From contig NZ_LMDN01000003.1 in the NCBI RefSeq assembly GCF_001425085.1, forward strand, positions 321,684-385,683: DNA of 64,000 bases, given 5' to 3'. Every line of letters starts with the position of its first letter. Positions within the stretch are counted from its first letter, which is position 1. Origin of the DNA: Leifsonia sp. Root4 (GTDB lineage Bacteria > Actinomycetota > Actinomycetes > Actinomycetales > Microbacteriaceae). Made by a program: the position numbers and the translations under genes. The notes beneath the pieces are model-generated. The model saw only the letters and a program-made list of their open reading frames with translations, was not told where the DNA came from and did no database searches. Positions 36,121 to 46,118 of the stretch are shown piece after piece.

Positions 36121-36880
36121 TTCGCGGATTCTGTTCAATGACGGCTGGGAGTTCCGTCGACGCACCACTGCGTTCCAGGAGCTCGGCGGTTCTGCTGCCT
36201 AGGGATGGTCGCCTGACTCTCTTCCTCCGATGCTTCCGCAAAGTACAGGTGATAGCCAAAGATCAGGCGTATGTCATCAACGACGGTACTCGCATGGATT
36301 CCCCAGTCATCGAAGCTAAATCCGCCGTCGTCGATAACGTAGCTGAGGTCGAGAAGAACCGGGGCATCCACCGGCACATTCCTATCCCGTCACTCTGCTC
36401 CCGGGTGAGCGAGCGACGGTGCAGCGGCGAGTCCACGTCCCTGAGTCGGCCTCCGGAGCACGGACTCCCCAAACCCAGTCCACCCAGGAGACAGAGACCG
36501 TCTTTCTCGGAATCCGTTTCATCCGGCGCGCTCCGCGCCACGGCTTGCGCATCAACGATGAGCTGGTCAGGTTTCGAGGCACCGGTGTTCAGTTCGACAG
36601 CGGGCCCCTTGATGTGGTGTTCGATGCAGGCAGCGGAGGAACGCAAGACTGCTCGGCTCAAGGCAGTCGGCTTCAACGCCATCCGTAGTCCGCGTAGCCC
36701 CAAGAGCACGGCGATGCTTGACGCATGCGAAAAGCTCGGAATGCTCATCATGGAATCTTCGATATGTGCACCTCCGGCAAGAGCGACTTGGACTACGCGA
36801 TTTCACCGACAGGTGGTGACGCGACGTTGAAGCGATGGGCCGAGCGTTATCGCAAACAACTGGAGCCTGATGAAATGAGC
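36121..36880 (+). pseudogene. Decayed GH2 glycosidase gene
   Basis: Fragments in several frames follow the intact GH2 at 37966. Near 36125 the frame reads ILFNDGWEFRRRTTAFQELG (intact: EIFNTGWRFRTKVTAFMELG) and then meets TAG. Around 36390 PVTLLPGERATVQRRVHV matches the intact PVTLMPGTRVTVRHRLYV. Near 36540-36760 HGLRINDELVRFRGTG, then in another frame AAEERKTARLKAVGFNAIRS and LDACEKLGMLIM, and finally CTSGKSDLDYA, track intact residues 275-361. Nucleotide similarity stops just before the catalytic NE, so the barrel end and tail are gone. No function is possible. It explains this otherwise gene-free 840-base gap. Confidence 0.8.
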
Positions 36881-36895
36881 CGAAGACGTTGAGGC

Positions 36896-37855
36896 TCAGC
36901 AGGTTTGGCGTGAGACGAGTGCGAAGTTCACATCGGCCAGCTTCCGGTCGGTCACCGGTTCGCCGATTCCGGACAAGGCTGCGGTGATCAGGTTGTACGC
37001 GGCAGCCTTCTGGTCATAGCCAATCGTCGTCAATGGCGGAATCGTTACTGCTGAGAGCGGGGTGTGGTCCATGCCGATGACGCCGAGTTCCTCGGGAACG
37101 CTCCATCCACGCGCATTGGCGGCGGAGAGCAGCGCCGTGGCGACGTCATCGTTGTAGCAGGCGATTCCCATCCCCGGCAGATCAAGGCTGTCGACGGCAA
37201 TCAGGGCGGCTGTGGCACTGATGTCGAGTCGCAAGATGATCGGCTCCGGCAAGCCGTGCTCGGCGCACTGTGCACGAACGCCGGCCTCTCGCCCCTGCCC
37301 GAATGGGTCCTGGCGGGCGTCCTGCAGATGGGCGAATCCGAGTCGGCTGTAGCCGCGCTCGATCAGGTGCTGCGCTTGTAGGGCCCCGATGTCAAAGTTG
37401 GCGTCCTGCCGTGGGATCGAGGCCACAGGGTCGAATGCCTTGACTCCGCGTTCGCTGAGGAGCTCGCGTTCTGTCGGGGAGAACGGCGTGAGGGAAATGA
37501 CAGCGCGCGGTTTCATACCCGTGACCACTCGGTCGAGTGAGGCAGTAGTCGGGGTCGAGAGATGGAGCAGGAGGTTGAGGCCGCGACGAGCGAGTTCCTC
37601 GGTGGCCGCTTCGAAGATGTCCTGCAGATTTCCACCGAATGTGGTGTTCGGAATGAGTGCGAGCACAATGTCGCTGGAGCCCCTGGCCAGGGTGCGGGCT
37701 GCCGCCGAGGGTCGGTACTCGAGTTCGGCTGCCGCTCTCTCAACGCGTTCCCTGGTATCGCTCGCGAAGCGTTGGCCCTTGCCGTTCAGAATCTGGCTCA
37801 CCGTGGCGCGCGAGACTCCGGCGCGCTTGGCCACATCTTCGCTGGTCGCGATCAT
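36896..37855 (-). CDS. LacI-family regulator of locus B
   Basis: 319-residue repressor with intact HTH (ATSEDVAKRAGVSRATVSQI) and hinge (ERAAAELEYRPSAAARTL). The effector domain has VLALIPNTTFGGNLQDIFEA and LGVIGMDHTPLSAVTIPPLT. It is divergent from the GH2-led operon, with operator-like repeats in the 110-base gap. It is less like the 26910 and 49082 regulators than they are like each other, suggesting a different ligand. Confidence 0.9.
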   Translation of the reverse strand: MIATSEDVAKRAGVSRATVSQILNGKGQRFASDTRERVERAAAELEYRPSAAARTLARGSSDIVLALIPNTTFGGNLQDIFEAATEELARRGLNLLLHLSTPTTASLDRVVTGMKPRAVISLTPFSPTERELLSERGVKAFDPVASIPRQDANFDIGALQAQHLIERGYSRLGFAHLQDARQDPFGQGREAGVRAQCAEHGLPEPIILRLDISATAALIAVDSLDLPGMGIACYNDDVATALLSAANARGWSVPEELGVIGMDHTPLSAVTIPPLTTIGYDQKAAAYNLITAALSGIGEPVTDRKLADVNFALVSRQTC

Positions 37856-37876
37856 GACATCAGCCTAGCCAAAATT

Positions 37877-37925
37877 TGACGCGCGTTACCAATCATGCTT
37901 TGATACCATCAGTAACGCGTGATAC
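37877..37925. promoter_or_regulatory. Paired operator-like repeats between LacI and GH2
   Basis: CGCGTTAC at 37882-37889 and GTAACGCG at 37912-37919 are exact inverse copies 22 bases apart. Each also sits in an imperfect palindrome around CGCG (GACGCGCGTTAC and GTAACGCGTGAT), the usual core of actinobacterial LacI-family operators. Two operators one to three turns apart would suit cooperative or looped repression of the divergent genes. Confidence 0.6.
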
Positions 37926-37965
37926 CAACGCGACTTACTCACAACGACGTACTGGAGCCAGAGCA

Positions 37966-40410
37966 ATGACCCGCGAGATATTCAACACCGGCTGGCGTTT
38001 CCGAACCAAGGTGACGGCGTTCATGGAGCTGGGCGGGTCGTCGGCATCCGAGTTCACCGAAGTGGTGCTTCCGCACGATGCGTTGCTCGAGCAGCCGCGC
38101 AGTGCCGACGTCACGCGGGGCGAGACGAACGGCCACTTTCCGAGCGGTGCGTTCGAGTACGTGCGTACGTTCTCGGCGTCTGAGGAACTGCGTGGCAATC
38201 GGGTTTTGCTCGAGTTCGATGGCGTCTACCGGGATGCTGCCGTGTTCGTCAACGGCAACCTGGCCGGCCAGCGTGCGTTCGGATACTCCCGCTTCTTCGT
38301 GCAGATCGACCCGTACCTGAACTTCGGAGGCGACAACGAGATTCGCGTCGAGTCCCGCACTCATCTCGATAGCCGCTGGTACGCCGGTGCCGGCATCTAT
38401 CGTGACGTGCATCTCGTCGTGAAGAAGCCCACACACATCGCCACGGACGGCGTTGTCGTGACGACGCCGAACATTGAGTCCGACCGGGCGACCGTCGAAG
38501 TTGCCGTTGAGGTCGAGAACTCCGGTGCGCTGACAACGACTCTTCGGCTTGACGCAGCCGTGCTTGGCGCGGGAGGAGCGGTCGTGGCCTCCGCCACCTC
38601 GCCCGTCACGCTGATGCCCGGAACACGTGTGACCGTGCGGCACCGACTGTACGTGGCCGATCCGGAACTCTGGAGCGTCGACGCCCCCACCCTGTACAGT
38701 CTCGGGCTCACCCTCACCGACGGCGATTCGGTCGTCGACGAGCAGACGGTGGCCTTCGGCATCCGCTCACTGCAGCTCGACCCGCAGCACGGTCTGCGCA
38801 TCAATGGGGAGAGCGTGAAGCTGCGTGGTGCCTGCATTCACTCCGATAACGGTCCGCTCGGCGCTGTTTCGATGCGTGCGGCAGAGGAGCGGCGCGTGGG
38901 CATTCTGAAGGAGGCCGGATTCAACGCCATCCGCAGCGCCCACAACCCGATGTCGACGGCATTGCTCGATGCCTGCGACAGACTCGGCATGCTCGTGATG
39001 GACGAGACATTCGACATGTGGACCTCGGGCAAGAGCGACTTCGACTATGCCTTCGACTTCCCTGAGTGGTGGGAGCGGGACGTTGAGGCGATGGTTGCCC
39101 GCGATATCAATCACCCGAGCGTGATCTTCTATTCGATCGGCAATGAAATCCCCGAGACTGGTAGCCCCATCGGCACCACCTGGGGGCGCCGACTGGCCGA
39201 GAAGGTGCGCTCGCTGGACCCGAACCGCTACGTCACGAACGGTATCAACGGCTTCGTCGCGATGCTCGACACGATTGTGCCGCAGATGAAGGCGCGACGG
39301 GATGCCGTGGCGGCCGAGCCGGCAGGCGGCGTGAACACGATGATGGCCGGATTCGGTCAGATGATGAGCCACATTCAGACCTCGCAGCCGGCGACGGAGC
39401 GTACGGAGGAGTCCTACGCGGTGCTCGATGTGGCCGGCATGAACTACGCGGACGCCCGCTACGAGCTCGACCGCGAGCTGTTCCCCGACCGCATCATCGT
39501 CGGCACCGAGACGTGGCCGACGTCGATCGTCGGCAACTGGGCGCTCGTCGAGGAGAACGGCCACGTCATCGGCGACTTCACGTGGACCGGCTGGGACTAC
39601 CTCGGTGAGACAGGCATCGGCTCCACGCGCTACGTCGACCAAGCGCTGGGGGGAGCATCATCCTTCTCCGGAGGGTTCCCCGAACTCACCGCGTGGTGTG
39701 GCGATATCGACATCATCGGTCACCGCCGCCCCGTCTCGTACTTTCGCGAGATCGTCTTCGGCCTGCGCAGCGAGCCATACATTGCCGTCAACCCGCCGGC
39801 CAACTTCGGCCGTGCCATTGCTGTCTCGACGCCGTGGGCGTGGGGCGACGCCATCGAAAGCTGGAGCTGGCAGGGTTTCGAGGGCCAGCCGGTCACGGTG
39901 GACGTCTACAGCGACGCCGAGCAAGTCGAGCTGCAGTTGGACGGTGTCTCGCTCGGCCGCGCGGTGGTCGAAGACTTCCGGGTGGCGTTCGACACGGTCT
40001 ATGCGCCGGGGGAGCTGACGGCCGTGAGTTACGTGGCGGATGTCGAAACGGGGCGGTTCAGCATCCGTTCGGCCGCGGCATGCCTTGCATTGCAGGCCAT
40101 AGCTACGCGCACGGAGCTGCGTCTGGACGGCACGGACCTCGGCTTCGTCGAACTCTGCCTGAGCGACGGATCCGGCATCGTGCGCAACGACGTCGATCGC
40201 CCCATCACGGTCACGCTCGAGGGGCCGGCCACGCTGGCGGCCCTCGGTAGCGGAAACCCCGTCACCACCGAAATCTTCACCGCGGCAGAACACTCCACGT
40301 TCAATGGGCGGGCGTTGGCCGTCGTGCGTCCGACCGGTGCCGGCGAGATCACGGTGACTGCGGTCGCCGAGGGATGCCAGCCCGCCGTCACCACCCTCAG
40401 CGCCCGCTGA
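37966..40410 (+). CDS. GH2 beta-glycosidase (beta-galactosidase type)
   Basis: 814 residues from the ATG at 37966 (CTGGAG upstream). Domains: sugar-binding jelly roll (1-155; FDGVYRDAAVFVNG, YAGAGIYRDVHLVV), immunoglobulin-like (about 160-270), TIM barrel (about 275-560) and C-terminal beta domains with a DUF4982-like segment and a further Ig-like domain. The acid/base is E394 in IGNEIPETG and the nucleophile E515 in VGTETWP. No signal peptide, so it acts on imported substrate. It opens the operon 37966-48903. Beta-galactosidase or beta-glucuronidase both fit; the galactosidase-type neighbours favour the former. Confidence 0.9.
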   Translation: MTREIFNTGWRFRTKVTAFMELGGSSASEFTEVVLPHDALLEQPRSADVTRGETNGHFPSGAFEYVRTFSASEELRGNRVLLEFDGVYRDAAVFVNGNLAGQRAFGYSRFFVQIDPYLNFGGDNEIRVESRTHLDSRWYAGAGIYRDVHLVVKKPTHIATDGVVVTTPNIESDRATVEVAVEVENSGALTTTLRLDAAVLGAGGAVVASATSPVTLMPGTRVTVRHRLYVADPELWSVDAPTLYSLGLTLTDGDSVVDEQTVAFGIRSLQLDPQHGLRINGESVKLRGACIHSDNGPLGAVSMRAAEERRVGILKEAGFNAIRSAHNPMSTALLDACDRLGMLVMDETFDMWTSGKSDFDYAFDFPEWWERDVEAMVARDINHPSVIFYSIGNEIPETGSPIGTTWGRRLAEKVRSLDPNRYVTNGINGFVAMLDTIVPQMKARRDAVAAEPAGGVNTMMAGFGQMMSHIQTSQPATERTEESYAVLDVAGMNYADARYELDRELFPDRIIVGTETWPTSIVGNWALVEENGHVIGDFTWTGWDYLGETGIGSTRYVDQALGGASSFSGGFPELTAWCGDIDIIGHRRPVSYFREIVFGLRSEPYIAVNPPANFGRAIAVSTPWAWGDAIESWSWQGFEGQPVTVDVYSDAEQVELQLDGVSLGRAVVEDFRVAFDTVYAPGELTAVSYVADVETGRFSIRSAAACLALQAIATRTELRLDGTDLGFVELCLSDGSGIVRNDVDRPITVTLEGPATLAALGSGNPVTTEIFTAAEHSTFNGRALAVVRPTGAGEITVTAVAEGCQPAVTTLSAR

Positions 40411-40447
40411 ACCTAAACAGCTGCATCACTGACGAAGGAGTCACGAC

Positions 40448-41770
40448 ATGACAAACAATGAAACGCCCGCCGCCGAAGTGGCTGGCCTGATCGCCGACGA
40501 CGCTTTGAGCGGTTCGGACGTGCTGCGTCCGCGCGTGAGCGCGGGATATATCTGGTTGCTCATCTTGGCAACTGTCGGTGGTTTCGCGGCGCTGGTTGCC
40601 CCCATCGGTCTTTCACTGTCGCTGCGGGTGCAGGAGTTGGCGCCGGACAATGTCGAGGTCCTGGGTTACGTCATCGGGATCGCAGCCGCGATCACGGCGA
40701 TCGCTGGGCCCTTGACCGGCATGTGGAGCGACCGGACACGCAGTCGGTTTGGCCGTCGACGTCCATTCGCCTTCTTCGGCGCGATTATCGGAGTGCTGGG
40801 CTTGGGCTTCATCGCGGCTGCCCCCAGCATCCCGCTCCTGATGGTGGGCTGGGTCATCACCGCACTGGGCTGGAACACAGCACTGAATGTCCTGATGCTC
40901 TCGCAGGCCGACCGGCTGCCAGAAGAGCAGCGCGGTAAGGTCGCCGGACTCAGCGGCGTCGCTCAGATGATCGCATCCGTGATGGGCGTCGGACTCGCCA
41001 GCGCCTTCATTGGCAACAACTTCCTCGTGTTCCTGGTGCCCGGCGCCCTCGGCTTGATTCTTTTCCTGCTCTTCGTGCTCTTGGTGAAGGAACCGAGCAG
41101 CCTCGACCGAGTTCACGAGCAGAAGCTCGGCCTGCGCAAGGTTCTCGGCAACATGGTGTTCGACCCCCGCAAGCACCCCGACTTTGCATGGAACTGGCTC
41201 GGCCGGCTTCTGTTCAACTTCGGTGTCACATTTGCGACCACCTTCACCACGCTATTCTTCGCCTCACGGCTCTCCGAGGGCGGGCGAGTGGCAGACATCG
41301 GTGGTCTCATCACGATTCTCGCGCTTCTGGGCGTCGTAGCGACCGCCGGCGGCGCGATGCTCGGAGGCTTTCTCTCTGACAAGCTCAAGCGCCGCCGCAT
41401 CTTCGTTCTTCTCGCCGGAATCGCCTTCACCGTGGGCGCGATCATCATGGCGACCGGCGGTTCGGTCACCGCGGTGCTGATCACCGGGTCGATCATCACG
41501 AGCCTCGGGCTCGGTGTCTTCTCGGCAGTCGACCAGGCGATCGTCTTGGACGTGCTTCCTGATCGCGACGCGGATGCGGGGCGATTCATTGGTATCAACG
41601 GCTACGCAACCTCGATTGCGCAGGCAGTCGCCCCCATCATTGCCGTTCCACTTCTTCTGATCGGGGTGGCAGGCAGCGACAAGAACTACGCCCTCGTTCT
41701 TCTCGTCGCGGCCGCGTGCACGCTCGTCGGCGGCACGCTCGTGATGATCTTCGTACGAGGCTCCAAGTAA
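40448..41770 (+). CDS. GPH/SLC45-type sugar symporter (MFS)
   Basis: 440-residue transporter with about 12 hydrophobic helices. The loop after helix 2 carries DRTRSRFGRRRPF at residues 95-107, the hallmark of glycoside-pentoside-hexuronide and SLC45-type cation symporters; SDKLKRRRIF repeats it in the second half. It starts after GAAGGAG, 37 bases beyond the GH2 stop. It probably imports the glycoside that the following GH3, GH65-like and GH1 enzymes break down. A homologue lies at 50879. Confidence 0.9.
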   Translation: MTNNETPAAEVAGLIADDALSGSDVLRPRVSAGYIWLLILATVGGFAALVAPIGLSLSLRVQELAPDNVEVLGYVIGIAAAITAIAGPLTGMWSDRTRSRFGRRRPFAFFGAIIGVLGLGFIAAAPSIPLLMVGWVITALGWNTALNVLMLSQADRLPEEQRGKVAGLSGVAQMIASVMGVGLASAFIGNNFLVFLVPGALGLILFLLFVLLVKEPSSLDRVHEQKLGLRKVLGNMVFDPRKHPDFAWNWLGRLLFNFGVTFATTFTTLFFASRLSEGGRVADIGGLITILALLGVVATAGGAMLGGFLSDKLKRRRIFVLLAGIAFTVGAIIMATGGSVTAVLITGSIITSLGLGVFSAVDQAIVLDVLPDRDADAGRFIGINGYATSIAQAVAPIIAVPLLLIGVAGSDKNYALVLLVAAACTLVGGTLVMIFVRGSK

Positions 41771-41779
41771 GAAATCAGC

Positions 41780-44071
41780 ATGACTAACCTTCCATACCGT
41801 GACGCCTCCCTCTCAATTGATGTCCGTGTCAGCGACCTCCTCTCGAGGCTCTCAGTGCAGGACAAGGCGGGCCAGTTGAGCCAGTACTTCTACTTTGGCG
41901 GGCTTGGCGACGTGCCCGCCGATCTCGACATCGCCTCGCTGCCGCCGGAGCAGCAGGCGTTCGTGCGGCAGCCACAGATGGTCGAAGCCGCCATCACGGC
42001 CGGGGGAGCGGGTTCGGTGCTGTTCGTGATGAAAGCGGCACAGGCCAACCGGCTCCAAAAACTGGCGGTCGAAGGCACGGACCACGGCATACCGCTGATC
42101 TTTGGGTTCGATGTTATTCACGGGCTCCGCACGATTTTTCCTGTACCAATTGCACAGGCAGCGTCCTGGGACCCGGCAGCGATCGAGGCGGCCCAGTCGG
42201 TCGCAGCCAGGGAAGCACGGGCGGTGGGAATCCACTGGACTTTCGCGCCCATGGTAGACATTGCTCGCGATCCCCGCTGGGGCCGAATCGTCGAGGGTGC
42301 AGGCGAAGACCCGTACTTGGGCTCCGTCGTCGCTGCGGCAAGCGTTCGAGGGTTTCAGGGCGACCTCGGTGCCGACCGGGTGCTCGCAGGTCCGAAGCAC
42401 TTTGCCGGCTACGGGGCAGCGCGGGGCGGTCGCGACTATGACGAGGCGGAGATATCCGACTCAGAGTTGCGCAACGTGTACTTGCCCCCGTTCCAAGCGG
42501 CAATCGACGCGGGGGCAACCAACGTCATGAGTGCGTACATGGACCTCAACGGGGTGCCGGCGAGTGGCAACAGCTGGCTACTGAGCGATGTGCTACGAGA
42601 CGAGCTGGGTTTCGAGGGCTTCGTGGTGTCAGACGCCAACGCCGTGAAGTCCCTCGAGCCCCAGCATTTCGCGGCCTCGCCGGTGGATGCGGCCGTTCGC
42701 GCGGTGTCCGCCGGTCTCGACATGGAGATGTGCATGTTTGATCCGGCGTTCGCAACCCTCCCGGAAGCTGTCCGCGAAGGGCTCGTCGACGAGTCGACCA
42801 TCGACACGGCCGTGCGTCGCGTGTTGACCGCGAAATTCGAGCTCGGGCTGTTTGAAAACCCCTACGTGGGCGAGGATGCGTCTGCTCGTGTGCTCGACGA
42901 CCCCGCGCATCGTGAGCTGGCGCGGGCGACCGCAGAGCGCACGGCAGTGCTGTTGAAGAACAATGGCGCGCTACCCCTCAACCCGGCCGGACTCAGCTCG
43001 ATCGCCGTGATCGGACAGCTGGCGCACAGCAAGCGAGACACCCTCGGCCCCTGGGTCTTCGGCCACAACACGGAGGAGACCGTCAGCATTGTGGATGGCA
43101 TTCGCGCTCGCGTCGCTGACGGCACTCTGGTCGACTACGCACCTGGAGCCGGGATTCCGTCCCGACTCTTCGCGTCGATGTTCGACCGTCAGGATCCGAC
43201 AGTCCTGAACACTCCAGCTGACTATGACGACGATGCCGAAATCGACGCTGCTGTGACGCTGGCGGCATCCGCTGACGTGGCTGTGGTGGTCGTTGGCGAG
43301 CGGCAGAACCAGATTGGGGAGAACGCGTCGCGCTCCACGCTCGACCTGCCAGGTCGGCAACTCGAGCAGCTGCAGCGTATCGTGGCGACCGGCACACCGG
43401 TCGTGGTGCTCGTGATGTCTGGGCGCCCACTCGACCTTCGCTGGCCAGACGAGCACGTCCCGTCGATCCTGCAGGTCTGGTATCCGGGCACCCGCGGCGG
43501 TGATGCGGTTGCGGCGCTGCTCTTCGGCGACGTTTCGCCGGCCGGACGCCTGCCATTCACCTGGCCGCGCCACGTCGGTCAGGTGCCGATGATCTACTCA
43601 CACCTGCGTACGTTCCAACCCGAGCAGCAAGGCGAGCGTTACTGGGACGAAGAGTCGACCCCGCTGTACCCGTTCGGCTATGGGCTCAGCTACGGGTCAT
43701 TCGAGTACGACAATCCGCGCCTCGCATCTTCCGTAATCACGGTGGGCGAATCGACAACCGTATCCGTGGATGTGACCAACACCTCCGACCGGGAGGCAGA
43801 TGAGGTCGTTCAGCTCTACATCCACCAGCGATACGGTACGTCGTCACGCCCCGTGCGCGAACTCAAGGGCTTCGAACGGATCACCCTTTCAGCCGGCGAG
43901 ACCCGCTCGGTTGCCTTCACGCTGGGGCCAGATGAGCTGCGCCATTGGAGTGACGCGACGCGTTCGTGGGTGCAAGACGCGACGACCATCGACCTGTGGG
44001 TCGGCGGCACGTCGACCGCGCAGCTGACCCGAGTGCTCACGGTCCAGGAGGCTCTCGATGAAGTCGGGTAA
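41780..44071 (+). CDS. GH3 beta-glycosidase
   Basis: 763 residues in the three-domain form: TIM barrel (1-340), alpha/beta sandwich (about 385-610) and fibronectin-like C-terminus (about 660-760). Substrate-binding GPKHFAGYG at 204-212 and the nucleophile D285 in FVVSDANAV are present; the general acid would come from the second domain (VVVVGERQNQIGEN). No signal peptide. It begins nine bases after the symporter. Beta-glucosidase or beta-xylosidase are the usual activities of this subgroup. Confidence 0.92.
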   Translation: MTNLPYRDASLSIDVRVSDLLSRLSVQDKAGQLSQYFYFGGLGDVPADLDIASLPPEQQAFVRQPQMVEAAITAGGAGSVLFVMKAAQANRLQKLAVEGTDHGIPLIFGFDVIHGLRTIFPVPIAQAASWDPAAIEAAQSVAAREARAVGIHWTFAPMVDIARDPRWGRIVEGAGEDPYLGSVVAAASVRGFQGDLGADRVLAGPKHFAGYGAARGGRDYDEAEISDSELRNVYLPPFQAAIDAGATNVMSAYMDLNGVPASGNSWLLSDVLRDELGFEGFVVSDANAVKSLEPQHFAASPVDAAVRAVSAGLDMEMCMFDPAFATLPEAVREGLVDESTIDTAVRRVLTAKFELGLFENPYVGEDASARVLDDPAHRELARATAERTAVLLKNNGALPLNPAGLSSIAVIGQLAHSKRDTLGPWVFGHNTEETVSIVDGIRARVADGTLVDYAPGAGIPSRLFASMFDRQDPTVLNTPADYDDDAEIDAAVTLAASADVAVVVVGERQNQIGENASRSTLDLPGRQLEQLQRIVATGTPVVVLVMSGRPLDLRWPDEHVPSILQVWYPGTRGGDAVAALLFGDVSPAGRLPFTWPRHVGQVPMIYSHLRTFQPEQQGERYWDEESTPLYPFGYGLSYGSFEYDNPRLASSVITVGESTTVSVDVTNTSDREADEVVQLYIHQRYGTSSRPVRELKGFERITLSAGETRSVAFTLGPDELRHWSDATRSWVQDATTIDLWVGGTSTAQLTRVLTVQEALDEVG

Positions 44072-46118
44072 CGGCGACACGATCGACCGCGTCGCGGTTG
44101 TACGGCGGCACAACGTCGTGGTGACCACCGCGCATCCCGAGCACGTGCTCACCGTTGGCAACGGCGACTTCGCATACACCGCCGATATCACGGGCATGCA
44201 GACCTTCACATCGTTCCACGACCAGGCGACGGCCATCGTGCAGGGGCGCGCAGCTGTCAACACCGCAACGATGAGTTCGTGGGGCTGGCACGAGATGCCG
44301 AATCCTGAGGGCTACGTTCTCGAGGATTCCATGTCGGACCACGTCACCCGACGCGGCACTGTGCGCTACCCCGACCGGCACGACATGGAAGGGGCCATGC
44401 GCGGCCAGCTCAGCGACGAGAATCGCCCGGGAGCGTGGCTGAACGCCAACCCGCAGCGACTCGACCTCGGTCGTATCGGCTTGAGCATCGAGGGCGGCCC
44501 GGAGAACCTGGACGATGCTCGAGCGCACCTCGATCTCTGGTCGGGCAGGATCACCAGCACGTTCCGATACGAGGGTGAGCAGGTTGCGGTGCAGACCACG
44601 GCGGATCCGGATGATTCGATCGTCGCCTTCCGCATCGAATCCCCCCTACTTGCCGATGGTCGCCTGCGTATCGCCCTGCGCTTTCCGTACGCGCATGCCG
44701 GCTTCTTCCAGACCGCGGACTGGAATCGTCCTGAGGCCCACACGTCCTCCCTGACCACGTCGGGAAATGCAGCGACGATCCTGCGCACACTCGATGGTAC
44801 GAGCTATCGCGTTGACCTCGAGTTCAGCAGCGGCTCTGTGCGCGAAGTCGCGCCACACACTTTCGAGCTCACGAGTTCCACCGAGCAGCTCGATCTCTTG
44901 GCGCGCTTCGCTCCGGCAGTTGCCGAACCGTTACCGAAGTTCGATACCGTCGCCGCAGCCTCGGCCGAGTCGTGGAAGCGTTTTTGGCTCTCCGGTGCAG
45001 CTGTTGATTTTGGTGGAACGAAGGATGCCCGTGCCAGCGAACTCGAGCGACGGGTCACAATCTCCCAATACCTCACCGCCGTCAACTCGTCCGGCGTGAT
45101 GCCGCCAGCAGAAACCGGACTCGCGACCAACTCCTGGTCAGGCAAATCCCACCTCGAAATGCACTTTTGGCACGCCGCCCACTTCGCGACGTGGGGCCGG
45201 CCCGAGCTGCTGGAGCGGAGCCTGGGTTGGTACCTGTCGATCCTCGACAAGGCCCGTGGTATCGCGGTCGGCCAGGGTTATCCGGGCGCACGCTGGCCAA
45301 AGCAGGTGGGGCCCGACGGGCGAGAGAGTCCGGACCCGATCGGCTCTTTTCTGGTCTGGCAGCAGCCGCACGTGCTCTATATGCTCGAACTCGTCTGGCG
45401 TGCATCCTCACCCCACAAGCAGAGCGCGCTTGCGCTCGAGTTCGCCGAACTTGTCGACGCAACCGCCACGTTCATGGCTGCATTCGCTGAGGAGCGCGAC
45501 GGTGCCTTCCACCTGCTCTCGCCGATCATGCCAGCGCAGGAGTTCTATGACGTGACAACCACCGAAGACCCGACGTACGAGTTGGCCTCGTGGTGGTGGG
45601 GCCTCGAGATCGCCCAGCGCTGGCGCGAGCGCTCTGGGCTCGAGCGCGAGCTGACGTGGACAACGGTGCAGGAGGGCCTCGCGAAGCCGCACATCATCGA
45701 CGGCCATTACACCGCGATCGCCACAGAGCCGTTCCTCCGACGCGACGATCACCCGTCGCTGCTGATGGCCCTAGGCGTTCTGCCGCCGACCCCGGTCATC
45801 GACCCCGCAATTATGACGGCGACCTTGCTCGACGTGCTCGAGACCTGGGAATGGCCGTCGGCCTGGGGCTGGGACTTTCCCGTGATCGCGATGACGGCAT
45901 CCCGCCTCGCGCGGCCCGACATCGCCATCGATGCCCTGCTGCGTGACGAGGTGAAGAACCAGTTCACGCTCGTGGGCCACAACAGCCAGATGGGATCCAT
46001 TCTGCCGATCTACCTGCCCGGCAACGGATCGCTGCTCGCTGCGATCTCGATGCTCGCAACCAACGGCTTCCCCGAATCGTGGGATGTCGCTACTGAAGGG
46101 TTCGTGCCATGGCCGTAA
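44058..46118 (+). CDS. GH65-like six-hairpin ((alpha/alpha)6) glycosidase
   Basis: 686 residues. An N-terminal beta-sandwich (TVGNGDFAYTADITGMQTF, then the SWGWHEMPNPEGY stretch) is followed by an (alpha/alpha)6 barrel with NSWSGKSHLEMHFWHAAHFA, PGARWPKQVGPDG and SFLVWQQPHVLYMLEL. This resembles the GH65 group of kojibiose/trehalose-type hydrolases and phosphorylases and related uncharacterised six-hairpin enzymes. The catalytic Glu is not certain by eye. It overlaps the GH3 gene by 14 bases and the GH1 gene by ten, an unusually tight set. An alpha-linked sugar cap on a beta-glycoside would explain its presence. Confidence 0.72.
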   Translation: MKSGNGDTIDRVAVVRRHNVVVTTAHPEHVLTVGNGDFAYTADITGMQTFTSFHDQATAIVQGRAAVNTATMSSWGWHEMPNPEGYVLEDSMSDHVTRRGTVRYPDRHDMEGAMRGQLSDENRPGAWLNANPQRLDLGRIGLSIEGGPENLDDARAHLDLWSGRITSTFRYEGEQVAVQTTADPDDSIVAFRIESPLLADGRLRIALRFPYAHAGFFQTADWNRPEAHTSSLTTSGNAATILRTLDGTSYRVDLEFSSGSVREVAPHTFELTSSTEQLDLLARFAPAVAEPLPKFDTVAAASAESWKRFWLSGAAVDFGGTKDARASELERRVTISQYLTAVNSSGVMPPAETGLATNSWSGKSHLEMHFWHAAHFATWGRPELLERSLGWYLSILDKARGIAVGQGYPGARWPKQVGPDGRESPDPIGSFLVWQQPHVLYMLELVWRASSPHKQSALALEFAELVDATATFMAAFAEERDGAFHLLSPIMPAQEFYDVTTTEDPTYELASWWWGLEIAQRWRERSGLERELTWTTVQEGLAKPHIIDGHYTAIATEPFLRRDDHPSLLMALGVLPPTPVIDPAIMTATLLDVLETWEWPSAWGWDFPVIAMTASRLARPDIAIDALLRDEVKNQFTLVGHNSQMGSILPIYLPGNGSLLAAISMLATNGFPESWDVATEGFVPWP

